From positions 168,821 through 232,820 of the forward strand of contig JAFLBQ010000003.1 in the NCBI GenBank assembly GCA_017303805.1: a stretch of 64,000 nt of DNA, in the 5' to 3' direction. The translations under genes were made by a program, and so were the position numbers. Below, in pieces: positions 36,952 through 45,949 of this stretch (within the stretch, counting starts at the first letter, position 1; every line of letters starts with the position of its first letter). Origin of the DNA: Cytophagales bacterium. GTDB lineage: Bacteria; Bacteroidota; Bacteroidia; Cytophagales; Cyclobacteriaceae. The notes below the pieces were generated by a model. The model was not told the origin of the DNA. It worked only from the letters and a program-made list of their open reading frames with translations, and made no database searches.

Positions 36952-38319
36952 TTATAGTTTAGTTAAGGTTAGTTGAATACGGGTGTACCAATTGCAGTAT
37001 CCATTTCTGCGACCATACTCATCAGCATCATCGTCCAGGGTTATACTAAACACATCTCCGGCAGTTAGGCCATCTCTGTCAAATCGGTAATAACCCCGGT
37101 TTGGATGCGCTCTGCGTGGTACGCCAGCAGGTAAATCTGCTGTACCTGCAAATGCACCAGCCAAGGGAGTTGTTACGAAAAATTCGCGCTCCGAAGTACA
37201 TTTTTGAGTAGTGTTAAGCAACGGAACGAAAATGGTTCCCAAATTTGCATTAGTAGTTCCTGCAGGAAACCCTAAACCGCCAGAACCAACTGTTTGCATT
37301 GTTACCAACGGAGCAGGTGTAGGTGTTCCGGAAAAACCAGCGCCCACCACATTCAATACCGCTTGTTCAAAGTTAATTTTTAAGGTAATGGTTTGGCCAC
37401 GGTACTTACAGGTAAACTGGCGCTCCGTTGGCAGGCCGCCCGGTACTTTTTGAAGTGTTACCGTTTGGGTAGAGTCAGTGTCAGAATTACCAAAAATAAA
37501 CTTACGCAACCAGCTTTGAGGGAACGATCCATGTTGAGCTGGTGTGTGATCTGGTTGCCAGCGCGCCACCTGAGCCATTCTGTAATCACCGGTGTAAGCA
37601 TTGGCATTACCTGTGGTAGTCATGCGTTGCATCAACATGGTATAAAGCATCGGGCTATTGTAAAACAATCCACCTGTAAGGTTAGGCGTAATGTTAGCCT
37701 CGTTGCCATTACCTAAACGGGGCGAAGCAGTAACCTGCGGATTGTTTACCGTAAATCCTCGTCCTTGCTTATCGTAGATTTTAACGCGGAAGATAACGCG
37801 GTCGTTAATTGCCAAAGAACCTGGGAAAGCAACGGCAGGACAAACATCCGGGAAAATGTTGGAACAGGTAGTTCCATCCGGATCGGTTGTCAATGTCAGC
37901 AAAGCATCCAACGTTTCCTGGGCAGTAATCTTAATAGGCCCTGAGCGCAGGTAATCGCTATACGTAGGTTCAGGAACTTTCGCTAAATTCATTTGCGCAG
38001 CGGTTAACGTTTTAACCAAAACCTCATCGGTAATAAAGGCGGTGGCACCGGAACGATGGGTTGCATAAAACTCCACCCGATCTAAATCTGCACCAAAGTT
38101 CTTATCAACTGATTCGTACACAGCCTCAAAGCCGCTATTTGCCAGATCATCCAAATCCCACACATTGGAGGTAATTTTAATTACCCGTAAGTAGGAACCA
38201 GTTGCGCGGTTATCGTACGGCAAAGGATAGAGATCTTCGTTGGGCTCGCAGGAAGAAATAAATCCACCAGCCGCAAGAACTCCAACTGCCAAATATTTAT
38301 TCAATTTCATAGAAGTCAT
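36952..38319 (-). CDS. Third-position surface lipoprotein of SusCD triad 2
   Basis: This 455-aa predicted lipoprotein has a lipobox (FISSC) after a hydrophobic core and an acidic post-Cys stretch (EPNEDLYP). A second in-frame ATG three codons in (38310, MKLNKYLAVG) is an equally good start. The mature part is beta-rich, unassigned. The pattern LDRVEFYATHRSG, EVLVKTLTAAQ, PIKITAQETLDALLTL, PGSLAINDRVIFRVKIYDKQGRGF lines up in order with the third protein of triad 1. It starts 10-20 bases after the susD-like gene, so it should be made with it. Confidence 0.75.
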   Translation of the reverse strand: MTSMKLNKYLAVGVLAAGGFISSCEPNEDLYPLPYDNRATGSYLRVIKITSNVWDLDDLANSGFEAVYESVDKNFGADLDRVEFYATHRSGATAFITDEVLVKTLTAAQMNLAKVPEPTYSDYLRSGPIKITAQETLDALLTLTTDPDGTTCSNIFPDVCPAVAFPGSLAINDRVIFRVKIYDKQGRGFTVNNPQVTASPRLGNGNEANITPNLTGGLFYNSPMLYTMLMQRMTTTGNANAYTGDYRMAQVARWQPDHTPAQHGSFPQSWLRKFIFGNSDTDSTQTVTLQKVPGGLPTERQFTCKYRGQTITLKINFEQAVLNVVGAGFSGTPTPAPLVTMQTVGSGGLGFPAGTTNANLGTIFVPLLNTTQKCTSEREFFVTTPLAGAFAGTADLPAGVPRRAHPNRGYYRFDRDGLTAGDVFSITLDDDADEYGRRNGYCNWYTRIQLTLTKL

Positions 38320-38328
38320 ACTTAGAGT

Positions 38329-40173
38329 TTAAAAATTCAGGTTAGTTGTGTTGTTATCCCAGAATACGCGAACTGTTAAATCCGGTTTTTGGGTAACTGA
38401 ACTGTTAAGGTTGGCGAAGTTAGCCGGATACCAGAAACTTCTTGGGAAGTTACCGGGCGAAGGATTGATAACAGGTTGCATACCGGTAGGCTTGCCGGTT
38501 CTGCGGTATAAGTTATAAGCTTCATAACCATTACCAACCAATGCCACCCAAAACTCACGGGCTACGTAGTTTAAAGCTTCGGTGCTAGAAACTGCCAACC
38601 GATCATCATAAGCAGCCAACGCAGAGGTCCTGTAATTGGTAACATCTGTGGTGTAGGTAGCAGCCGGATAAAAGGCGTTTATAACAGTTGCTTCATTTGG
38701 TGAAGCCGCTACACCTGTAGATCCGAATGTACCATTCACTGACCAGTCTCTAACATCTGTGAAAGAAAAGTTAACTCCATTTGTATAATGATTTCTGGGG
38801 GTTAGGGGGTCAGTCAATGTTAAAGTCAACCCAGCTTCGGCCAACATAAACTGAACAAAAGACCGTAACATGATCGGTTGCATCCCTGCTCCGCGCATCC
38901 CAACAGTAGCCGTTACACCTGTTGCTGAGTTATTATCAAAACGACCGCCCACAGGGTAGGGGCCATAAGCTGTACGCAATTGACCATCGGGTGGAATACC
39001 CTGCGGATCTACGTGGTCTCTACCCCAATAGCCGCGATCAGTTGGAATACAAAAGGTTCTTGACCAAGCAGCACTTGCGGGGTTTTGCGAGGGATGCGCA
39101 GGATCAACACCCAAGGGTGGAAGGCCGGCATTCGGATTTAGAATAATTGCAGACGGGGTGGCTGAAGGATAGTGATCTGGCAGATTTTCAGTCAAGCACC
39201 GTAATTCATTTGAACTGGTGGTATTAGCAACCACTTGACGGTAAAAATAGAATCGCATGCGGGGGTCGCCAGGAGCACCATTTTGGGAGGCATTATAAGC
39301 ATGAAACATATGCCACATCAACCAGTTGGATTGGTAATCTCCGCCACCACCTGGATACTGGGCAGTAAAGCGAGGATGACGCGCATCCGGGTCTGAAGTA
39401 GTTGTACCATAACGCCAGATGAAGTTCTCGTTCTGAGCATTAATAAAGCCACCGGTAGGGGTTGCGTCTGCTATTAAGGCATTGATTGCAGTAGTAGCGC
39501 GGGCCGCATCTGTAAGGCGCAGATTAAGGTATATCTTTAGTTTTAAAGTATTAACGAGTTTTACCCAACGGGTGTAGTTGTTATCATAATACTGATCGTT
39601 AATAGTTGGTGCAACAGGATTCAGATATCCAGCCGGATTTGCTGTAGTAGCAGGTGTTGTTAAATCTTGCTTAGCTTTGTCCAACGTAGTTAACACGTAC
39701 TCGTAAATCTCATTGTCGTTATCTGCTTTTGGGTTAAAGTTAGCCGCACCCTGAAAAGCTTCTGAGAATGGAATTTTACCAAACATGTCGGCCAGAATTA
39801 ACAACGTGTAGGATTGAATGACGCGCGCAATACCTGCATGTCGGGCAAATCCATTTGTGTCAGCAATCTTAATAAGGTCATTTGCATCGGCTAAAATACC
39901 GGCATAGGATGTTGACCAGATTCCGTTAAAAGTTTCGGGCGTAGTTGCCACCTGATATACCGAACCGGCACCATTAAGCAAACGAGTCATTTGAGCCCCA
40001 CTGGTATTGGCCGCATTGAAAACACCCGGAAACTGGCGCTGTATAGAATTAAGCAACAGACTGGGTAGTACTTGATTGGGTTGCACCGCGTTAGGGTCTT
40101 CCCGCAAGTCTAGCGTACAGGATGAGGCTAAAACCACACCCACTACTAATGCTAGTCGTTTAAATATTTTCAT
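38329..40173 (-). CDS. SusD/RagB-like nutrient-binding lipoprotein, triad 2
   Basis: This 614-aa lipoprotein (VLASSC, Cys19) has the same superfamily pattern as the triad 1 protein: LREDPNAVQPNQVLPSLLLNS, IARVIQSYTLLILADMFGKIPFSEAF, RWVKLVNTLKLKIYLNLRL and a C-terminal PDLTVRVFWDNNTTNLNF. It should cap its SusC partner and bind the ligand. It lies 18 bases after that gene. Sequence outside the shared scaffold differs strongly, suggesting a different ligand or long divergence. Confidence 0.9.
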   Translation of the reverse strand: MKIFKRLALVVGVVLASSCTLDLREDPNAVQPNQVLPSLLLNSIQRQFPGVFNAANTSGAQMTRLLNGAGSVYQVATTPETFNGIWSTSYAGILADANDLIKIADTNGFARHAGIARVIQSYTLLILADMFGKIPFSEAFQGAANFNPKADNDNEIYEYVLTTLDKAKQDLTTPATTANPAGYLNPVAPTINDQYYDNNYTRWVKLVNTLKLKIYLNLRLTDAARATTAINALIADATPTGGFINAQNENFIWRYGTTTSDPDARHPRFTAQYPGGGGDYQSNWLMWHMFHAYNASQNGAPGDPRMRFYFYRQVVANTTSSNELRCLTENLPDHYPSATPSAIILNPNAGLPPLGVDPAHPSQNPASAAWSRTFCIPTDRGYWGRDHVDPQGIPPDGQLRTAYGPYPVGGRFDNNSATGVTATVGMRGAGMQPIMLRSFVQFMLAEAGLTLTLTDPLTPRNHYTNGVNFSFTDVRDWSVNGTFGSTGVAASPNEATVINAFYPAATYTTDVTNYRTSALAAYDDRLAVSSTEALNYVAREFWVALVGNGYEAYNLYRRTGKPTGMQPVINPSPGNFPRSFWYPANFANLNSSVTQKPDLTVRVFWDNNTTNLNF

Positions 40174-40191
40174 AATATAAATTCTTTAGAA

Positions 40192-43100
40192 TTAGAAAGT
40201 AAGACGTAAAACAGCACCATATCTGCGCATGCTGGGGCCTGTAAGGTAATCAAAGCCTAAACCTTGGTTCACGCCCAAGCTGGCAACTTCCGGATCCCAG
40301 TTTACATATTTCGGTGCACCGAAAGCGAAATACCAAAGGTTGTTTCCGGTTAACGAGATAGAAGCTGCTTTAATTGGCGTTTTGCTTAGCAACTGACGAG
40401 GCAATGTATAGCCCAACGAAATCTCGCGAATGCGAATGTTAGTAGCATCGAACATGGCATTATCGTTACGGCCAAAGAACTGCAGGTTAAATCCATAGTC
40501 CGCAGCAGTAGCCATGATATCGTTTGGTGCAAATCCATCGTTCACCCCGTCACCATCGGTATCAACTCGCTTCACACCTGGCGCAATGAAGGCCAGATCG
40601 CGATTTAAAACCGATTCAGGAGCTAACACACCGCGCGCTAACAGGGCAGATGGAGTAGAGGCATACATTTTTCCACCCTTGCGATAATCGAATTGGATGG
40701 AGAATGTGATACCTTTGAAGGACAATGAGTTGATAAGCGTAGTCAGGTACTTGGGATTTGGATTTCCCAATTCACCAATAATCGGATCCAGTTCGTGGAA
40801 ACCATCGGCCCCTACTATCGGGTTGCCGTTAGGATCGCGAGCTACCACCGTACCTTTAATCATATTCATTGGCCGGCCCGGAACAGCAAAGTTTCCTAAA
40901 TCTGTAAAGCCTGCCAACACAATCTGATCAATACCAGCACCCAAGGTTATTACTTTTGGTCGCACCGAAGTAAAATTCCAGATTACATCCCATTGGAAAC
41001 CATTGCTCAACTTAACTGGGGTGGCGTTCAAACCGATCTCAATACCTTTATTGCTTAACTTACCAAGGTTTAATAAGGTGTTGGTAAAGCCTGTAGCAGG
41101 GTCTACAGAGGCATCAGTTATTAGATCTTTTGTTCCACGATCATATGCAGTGAAATCGAGTGTTATTCTGTCATTCAAAAACTTGGCTTCAAAACCAGCT
41201 TCAACTTCTTGAATTATTTCTCCGCGGAGGTTTGGATTACCCAAATTATTGCTGAGCGTATGCTCACCAATTACTCCGCCAGCTGCTGTAACAAAGCCAC
41301 GCGCGTTACTATTAATAATGGTACGGGTATTATAAGGTGATGGGTAGCCGGCTGAGGTTCCATAGTTCAATCTTAATTTCAGGAAGCTTAAGGCTTTAGA
41401 TTTAATATCGGTAAATGCATCAGTAACTACAAAAGAAGTTCCGGCACTGGGATAAAATAAGCTATTGTTACCAGACTCAAGGAACGAAACCCAATCGTTA
41501 CGACCGGCTAAGTTCAAATACAAAAAGTTTTTGTAGTCAAATTGCAAATCCGTGTAAATTCCGTAGCGCTGCGACTCTTGATTATACTGGAATATCCGAC
41601 CACCAAACGCATTGCTTCTGGAAGAGGAGGTAGTAAAGTTGCTGTGGCGCAACAATCCGAATACAATCTGACCTTCAGAATACAAACCATCGCGCTGGTA
41701 GAAATCATTCCGGGCATTACCACCCAAGCGGGCGCTTAGGTTGATATCGGAAGTAAGGTTGCGATTTGTGCTAAAAATCAAATCGTGGTTCCATATTGTA
41801 TTCGTAATGGTTTGTGTCTGAAGTACGCCTTGATCAATTACTGCATACGTAGGACTTAAGCCTTTGTTGAAAGAACGATTTTGGCGCTGGGTATAATAAT
41901 CGTAACCAGCACGATACACCAACGAGGTGTGATCATTAAAATCGTATGTCAGGGAAGTACTGTTAAATATCCGGTCAGTAACATCTGTTTCTTTTGCGTA
42001 TGCTGCAATCCACCGCGCATTTGGAATGTCGCTACCTGAACGGTACCAAACCATTTTCTTATCAACAGGTGTTTCGTATGGGAACAGGTCCGTGTTGTTG
42101 ATATTGTAGTTAGGTGGTGAATACAGGAAGTTTGCATACAAAGATGGTACACCACCAAAAGCGGCACCACCCCCCGTAGCACCGTTCAAAGGCGGGGTAG
42201 AAAAATCCGTGTTGGCAAACATCAAAGAAGAGGCAATAGAAAGCTTGTCTGTAACGGATGAATTGAATCCGATAGAGGCATTGATCTTTTTCAAATCATT
42301 ACCTGGGGCATAACCTTGTTCGTTGGTATAACCTATTGTAGCCGTAATGCCCATTTTTTCACCTCCACCAGAAACAGATACTGAAGTATTAGAAACCTTA
42401 CCTGTACGGAAGAACTGACCTAAGTCCAAGGAGTATTCGTAAGGAATACGCTTGAACATAAATTGCCGCGCAAATGGATCTCTGCGGGTTGCATCCGTCA
42501 GGAATTGATAAGGGTGACCTACCGAGTCGATTTCCCGGTAATTGGCACCCCAGTTACTAAAGAACTGCGCAGTGTTAGTTAACTGTTGAAAACCGTTACC
42601 ATAATTCTTTTGCATGTCAGGCAGGGAGGCAATTTCATTGAAAGCCACAGTCTGTTGAAAATTAATTTCGGCAGCTCTCTTCTTCTTAGAACCTGATTTG
42701 GTAGTAACTACGATAACACCATTTCTTCCCTGGTCGCCATAAAGAACGGTTGCCTGCAAGCCTTTAAGCACGTTTATGCTTTCGATGGCGTTAGGATCCA
42801 AATCCAGAAAGCGACTGGTGGCTGAGGCAGTTCCTCCAGTTGTAAAACCAGATGCATCATTGGTTGCAGAACTAAACGGAACGCCATCTACAACCCACAA
42901 AGGTTGAGTATTGCCCGTAATAGTAGAGTACCCGCGAATGTTAATTTGCGAACCGGTACCAGAAGTACCACCAGTAGGGTTAATGGTTACGCCCGGGATT
43001 TTACCCATAAGGATACGACCCACATCGTTCACAGGTCTAGCAGCAAGCGCATCGGCATTTACACCGGCTACTGCATAACTTAGGGCTCTCTTTTCTTTAC

Positions 43101-43434
43101 CAAAGCCCTGGCCGGTAACAACTACTTCGCTTAGCTCTCGGGCATCAATTGCCAAAGCTGCATCAACTACTGTGCGATCGCCAATAGCTTCATCCTTGGT
43201 GGCAAAGCCGATAAAAGAGAAAGAAAGTGTTCCGCCAGAGGCTGGCACTGTTAAACGATAGTTACCATTTGCATCGGTAACTGTTCCATTGGTGGTTCCT
43301 TTCAGAACCACGTTTACTCCAGGCAAAGCTGATCCATCTTCCGAGGATGATACTTTACCCGAAACCACCCGTTCCTGTGCCCAGGCACTGATCACAAAAA
43401 CGAATGAGAAGCATACTAGTAGAATCTTCTTCAT
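40192..43434 (-). CDS. SusC/RagA-family TonB-dependent outer-membrane transporter, triad 2
   Basis: This 1080-aa protein has the same architecture as the triad 1 SusC: signal peptide ending in ISAWAQ, CarboxypepD_reg-like domain (RVVSGKVSSSEDGSALPGVN), plug (SEVVVTGQGFGKEKRALSYA) and barrel ending in the aromatic YGAVLRLTF. It heads the triad 2 operon. Its first 110 codons and even the bases just before the ATG resemble the other susC, while the barrel is clearly different. The upstream gap to rpmA is 307 bases. Confidence 0.93.
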   Translation of the reverse strand: MKKILLVCFSFVFVISAWAQERVVSGKVSSSEDGSALPGVNVVLKGTTNGTVTDANGNYRLTVPASGGTLSFSFIGFATKDEAIGDRTVVDAALAIDARELSEVVVTGQGFGKEKRALSYAVAGVNADALAARPVNDVGRILMGKIPGVTINPTGGTSGTGSQINIRGYSTITGNTQPLWVVDGVPFSSATNDASGFTTGGTASATSRFLDLDPNAIESINVLKGLQATVLYGDQGRNGVIVVTTKSGSKKKRAAEINFQQTVAFNEIASLPDMQKNYGNGFQQLTNTAQFFSNWGANYREIDSVGHPYQFLTDATRRDPFARQFMFKRIPYEYSLDLGQFFRTGKVSNTSVSVSGGGEKMGITATIGYTNEQGYAPGNDLKKINASIGFNSSVTDKLSIASSLMFANTDFSTPPLNGATGGGAAFGGVPSLYANFLYSPPNYNINNTDLFPYETPVDKKMVWYRSGSDIPNARWIAAYAKETDVTDRIFNSTSLTYDFNDHTSLVYRAGYDYYTQRQNRSFNKGLSPTYAVIDQGVLQTQTITNTIWNHDLIFSTNRNLTSDINLSARLGGNARNDFYQRDGLYSEGQIVFGLLRHSNFTTSSSRSNAFGGRIFQYNQESQRYGIYTDLQFDYKNFLYLNLAGRNDWVSFLESGNNSLFYPSAGTSFVVTDAFTDIKSKALSFLKLRLNYGTSAGYPSPYNTRTIINSNARGFVTAAGGVIGEHTLSNNLGNPNLRGEIIQEVEAGFEAKFLNDRITLDFTAYDRGTKDLITDASVDPATGFTNTLLNLGKLSNKGIEIGLNATPVKLSNGFQWDVIWNFTSVRPKVITLGAGIDQIVLAGFTDLGNFAVPGRPMNMIKGTVVARDPNGNPIVGADGFHELDPIIGELGNPNPKYLTTLINSLSFKGITFSIQFDYRKGGKMYASTPSALLARGVLAPESVLNRDLAFIAPGVKRVDTDGDGVNDGFAPNDIMATAADYGFNLQFFGRNDNAMFDATNIRIREISLGYTLPRQLLSKTPIKAASISLTGNNLWYFAFGAPKYVNWDPEVASLGVNQGLGFDYLTGPSMRRYGAVLRLTF

Positions 43435-43741
43435 AGGTTAGGGTTTAGGTTAATAAAGGGTTAAATCTAAATGATATTTCCACACAACAAAAACACCTAT
43501 TTACCCACTTGTCACAACATTTATCCTTCCCTAACCACTGTTTGCCAAATAAAATTTATACGGTAACGGTTGCAACACAAAATATTATGCTGAAGAGCCC
43601 AATTTAAAATGTGGTTCCAAATAAAATTTGGAAAATCAAGGGTTATTAGATTTTTAAAAAAGTGTTGTTAAAATTCGCAGAAACAAAAAAGGCGCCCGAT
43701 TTCTCAGGCGCCTTTTGCAAAAATTATAAGTTTAAGCCAAA
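43435..43741. other. Intergenic region between susC (triad 2) and rpmA
   Basis: This 307-base A/T-rich stretch holds the rpmA terminator near its right end (43687-43716) and must hold the promoter of the triad 2 operon. I see the short GGTTAGG/GGTTTAGG leader next to the susC ATG, shared in form with triad 1, and no full TTG-N19-TAnnTTTG match. No gene is visible. Confidence 0.6.
43687..43716 (-). terminator. Intrinsic terminator of rplU-rpmA
   Basis: AAAAGGCGCC (43687-43696) pairs perfectly with GGCGCCTTTT (43707-43716) around 10 bases; on the minus strand it runs into T residues 25 bases after the rpmA stop. Confidence 0.9.
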
Positions 43742-43999
43742 TCAGGCTTCTGCCTGAACCGAAACAAACGATTTGTTGGCTCTTCCTTTTTTGAATACCA
43801 CCACTCCGTTGGTTAATGCAAACAAGGTATGATCTTTACCCATGCCCACATTTCTGCCGGGGTTGTGCCTGGTGCCACGCTGGCGCACAATAATATTGCC
43901 GGCAATCACTTTTTGCCCGCCAAATACCTTTATACCAAGTCTTTTACTTTCCGACTCGCGGCCGTTCTTTACTTTACCTTCACCTTTTTTATGTGCCAT
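43742..43999 (-). CDS. rpmA: 50S ribosomal protein L27
   Basis: This 85-aa L27 lies near the peptidyl-transferase centre. The start [16 protein letters not shown], then [22 protein letters not shown] and [13 protein letters not shown] are diagnostic. In place of the usual GGS/GST after the initial MAHKKG there is GEGKVKNG, so no firmicute-type N-terminal cleavage extension is present. It follows rplU by 29 bases. Confidence 0.95.
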   Translation of the reverse strand: MAHKKGEGKVKNGRESESKRLGIKVFGGQKVIAGNIIVRQRGTRHNPGRNVGMGKDHTLFALTNGVVVFKKGRANKSFVSVQAEA

Positions 44000-44028
44000 A
44001 ACTCAATTCGAATAATTTAGTTCAGAGA

Positions 44029-44337
44029 TTAACCAATGCTTTCAATCTGCACTTTGGTAAACTGTTGGCGGTGGCCATTCTTTACCGTGTAACCTTTCCT
44101 GCGCTTCTTCTTAAAAACAATAACTTTATTTCCTTTCACGTGCTCTAGTATCGTACCCGATACTTTAACACCTTTTACAGTAGGGGCGCCAACTTCTACG
44201 CTTCCGTTATTATCGAGTAGCAAAACCTTATCGAACGATACACTCGTTCCGGCTTCACCCTCTATTTTTGGAGCATAAACAAATTGATCTTTAGCCACCT
44301 TAAACTGCTTACCGGCAATATCTACAATTGCGTACAT
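44029..44337 (-). CDS. rplU: 50S ribosomal protein L21
   Basis: This 102-aa L21 binds 23S rRNA near L20. The start MYAIVDIAGKQFKVAKDQFV and the C-terminal basic KVIVFKKKRRKGYTVKNGHRQ are diagnostic. It is the first gene of rplU-rpmA and has a perfect consensus promoter on the minus strand carrying the same initial-transcript box as rpsP and rplS. Confidence 0.96.
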   Translation of the reverse strand: MYAIVDIAGKQFKVAKDQFVYAPKIEGEAGTSVSFDKVLLLDNNGSVEVGAPTVKGVKVSGTILEHVKGNKVIVFKKKRRKGYTVKNGHRQQFTKVQIESIG

Positions 44338-44910
44338 TTTTTGGATGGTTTAAAATTTTGGACTGCAAAGATAAGTCAAACCATCACATTACCAACCCTG
44401 CACTTTAGATTTTACAAAAAACTGCTGTTTTAAACCAAAAATGAAGCCTTATAGCCTAAAAATCTGATAATCAGGTTGTCGATTTTAGGCCCAGTTGCCC
44501 TATTGGACGGACTTAGCCTACCTGGAATTTTTACTCACAACTATCCTGGTTACCTTCAAACTTTAACCTGCAATTTCAACTGCACCTACAACTTTTGAGT
44601 GAGAAAAAATCAATAAAAAAAAATTCAAAAAAATATTCAGTTAAGTGCATGGTTCGGTTCTAAGATTTAAGTGAATGAAAATGAATCGCTTTTGAACCGT
44701 CCTTCTTCTGCAACACCCGCGTGCGGCACCCGCACTCGTTGTCATGTCCTTTGATTTTACTGCATCATTTCAAATCTTTGTTTCCTTACTCTTTTGCGAA
44801 ACGGCTATTAATTCGTCTGCTCGACTTCTAAAGGGAAACCAAAAGAATTTTTAGTTACCTGAGGCCTACTCAGTTAACGCTATGTATAACCTTAACGGAT
44901 AAAATTTTTT
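44338..44910. other. Long intergenic region with structured nrdB leader
   Basis: The left part holds the rplU promoter (minus). The right part, before nrdB, has a possible long stem CGGTTC (44655-44660) with GAACCG (44694-44699), a tight hairpin GTGCGG-CAC-CCGCAC (44721-44735), and a small inverted repeat CTGAG/CTCAG just before 44880. A 27-codon ORF from GTG 44671 to TGA 44754 spans both stems. I see no NrdR box pair, no tRNA and no known riboswitch. Confidence 0.45.
44360..44395 (-). promoter_or_regulatory. Promoter and initial-transcript box of rplU-rpmA
   Basis: On the minus strand TTG (44395-44393), exactly 19 bases, then TATCTTTG (44373-44366), a full consensus match. TTTGCAGTCC (44369-44360) follows, then AAAATTTTAAA. 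Confidence 0.8.
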
Positions 44911-45897
44911 ATGAGCGCTCACCTGCCCGAACCCATTCTAAAAGAAAACAAAGACCGCTTTGTGCTCTTCCCCATCGTACACCACGACATCTGGAAATTC
45001 TATAAACAAGCCGAAGCCAGTTTTTGGACGGCCGAAGAGATTGATCTGAGCCACGACTTAAAAGATTGGGCCAACTTAAATGACGGTGAGCGCCACTTTA
45101 TTACTCATGTGTTGGCATTTTTTGCTGCCAGCGATGGCATTGTGAACGAAAACCTTGCCGAACACTTTGTGGGCGAAGTGCAATATACCGAAGCCAAATT
45201 TTTCTACGGATTTCAAATCACGATAGAAAACATTCATTCCGAAACTTACTCCCTTTTAATTGACACCTACGTAAAAGATGCGAAAGAGAAAGATCGCCTT
45301 TTTCATGCCATCGATACAATGGACTGCGTGAAGAAAAAAGCAGACTGGGCCCTGCGCTGGATTTCGCAAGGAAACTTTCAGGAACGATTGATTGCCTTTG
45401 CGGCCGTTGAAGGAATCTTCTTTTCAGGGTCTTTCTGCTCTATCTTCTGGCTGAAGAAGCGCGGGTTGATGCCTGGATTAAGTTTTTCTAACGAACTCAT
45501 ATCGCGCGATGAAGGCCTGCACTGCGATTTTGCCTGCCACCTTTACACGCAACACGTAGTAAATAAATTACCAGAAGAAAAAGTGATTGAAATAATTAAG
45601 GATGCGGTAGAAATTGAAAAAGAATTTGTTACCGATGCCTTACCTGTAAATCTTATCGGCATGAATGCCGAACAGATGCGGCAGTACATTGAATTTGTTG
45701 CAGACCGCTTGCTGAACGAACTGATTGGCAAGAAGATTTTTAATGCAACCAATCCATTCGACTTTATGGATATGATTAGCCTGCGCGGAAAAACAAACTT
45801 TTTTGAAAAACGTGTGGCCGAATACCAAAAAGCCGGAGTAATGAAGAGCACCGAAAAAGAAAGTGCTCCTAAGTTTTCGCTGAACGAAGATTTTTAA
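44911..45897 (+). CDS. nrdB: Ribonucleotide reductase class Ia, small (radical) subunit
   Basis: This 328-aa subunit holds the di-iron/tyrosyl radical used to reduce ribonucleotides. Metal ligands and radical are readable: Asp75 in [13 protein letters not shown], Glu106 and His109 in IENIHSETY, with the radical tyrosine Tyr113, then glutamates in [12 protein letters not shown] and [13 protein letters not shown]. The stretches [14 protein letters not shown] and [11 protein letters not shown] are like eukaryotic R2 rather than E. coli NrdB. The C-terminus (FSLNEDF) is the R1-docking tail. It is followed by nrdA 52 bases later. Confidence 0.95.
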   Translation: MSAHLPEPILKENKDRFVLFPIVHHDIWKFYKQAEASFWTAEEIDLSHDLKDWANLNDGERHFITHVLAFFAASDGIVNENLAEHFVGEVQYTEAKFFYGFQITIENIHSETYSLLIDTYVKDAKEKDRLFHAIDTMDCVKKKADWALRWISQGNFQERLIAFAAVEGIFFSGSFCSIFWLKKRGLMPGLSFSNELISRDEGLHCDFACHLYTQHVVNKLPEEKVIEIIKDAVEIEKEFVTDALPVNLIGMNAEQMRQYIEFVADRLLNELIGKKIFNATNPFDFMDMISLRGKTNFFEKRVAEYQKAGVMKSTEKESAPKFSLNEDF

Positions 45898-45949
45898 TAC
45901 ATTCGATCACATTTTTTAAACTTTCTTTTACCAACACAACCCTATTCAG

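Noticed and set aside
44338-44910. Cobalamin riboswitch or NrdR boxes before nrdB
   Set aside because: I could not find the conserved cobalamin core or paired NrdR box sequences, and class Ia RNR is not usually under cobalamin control.
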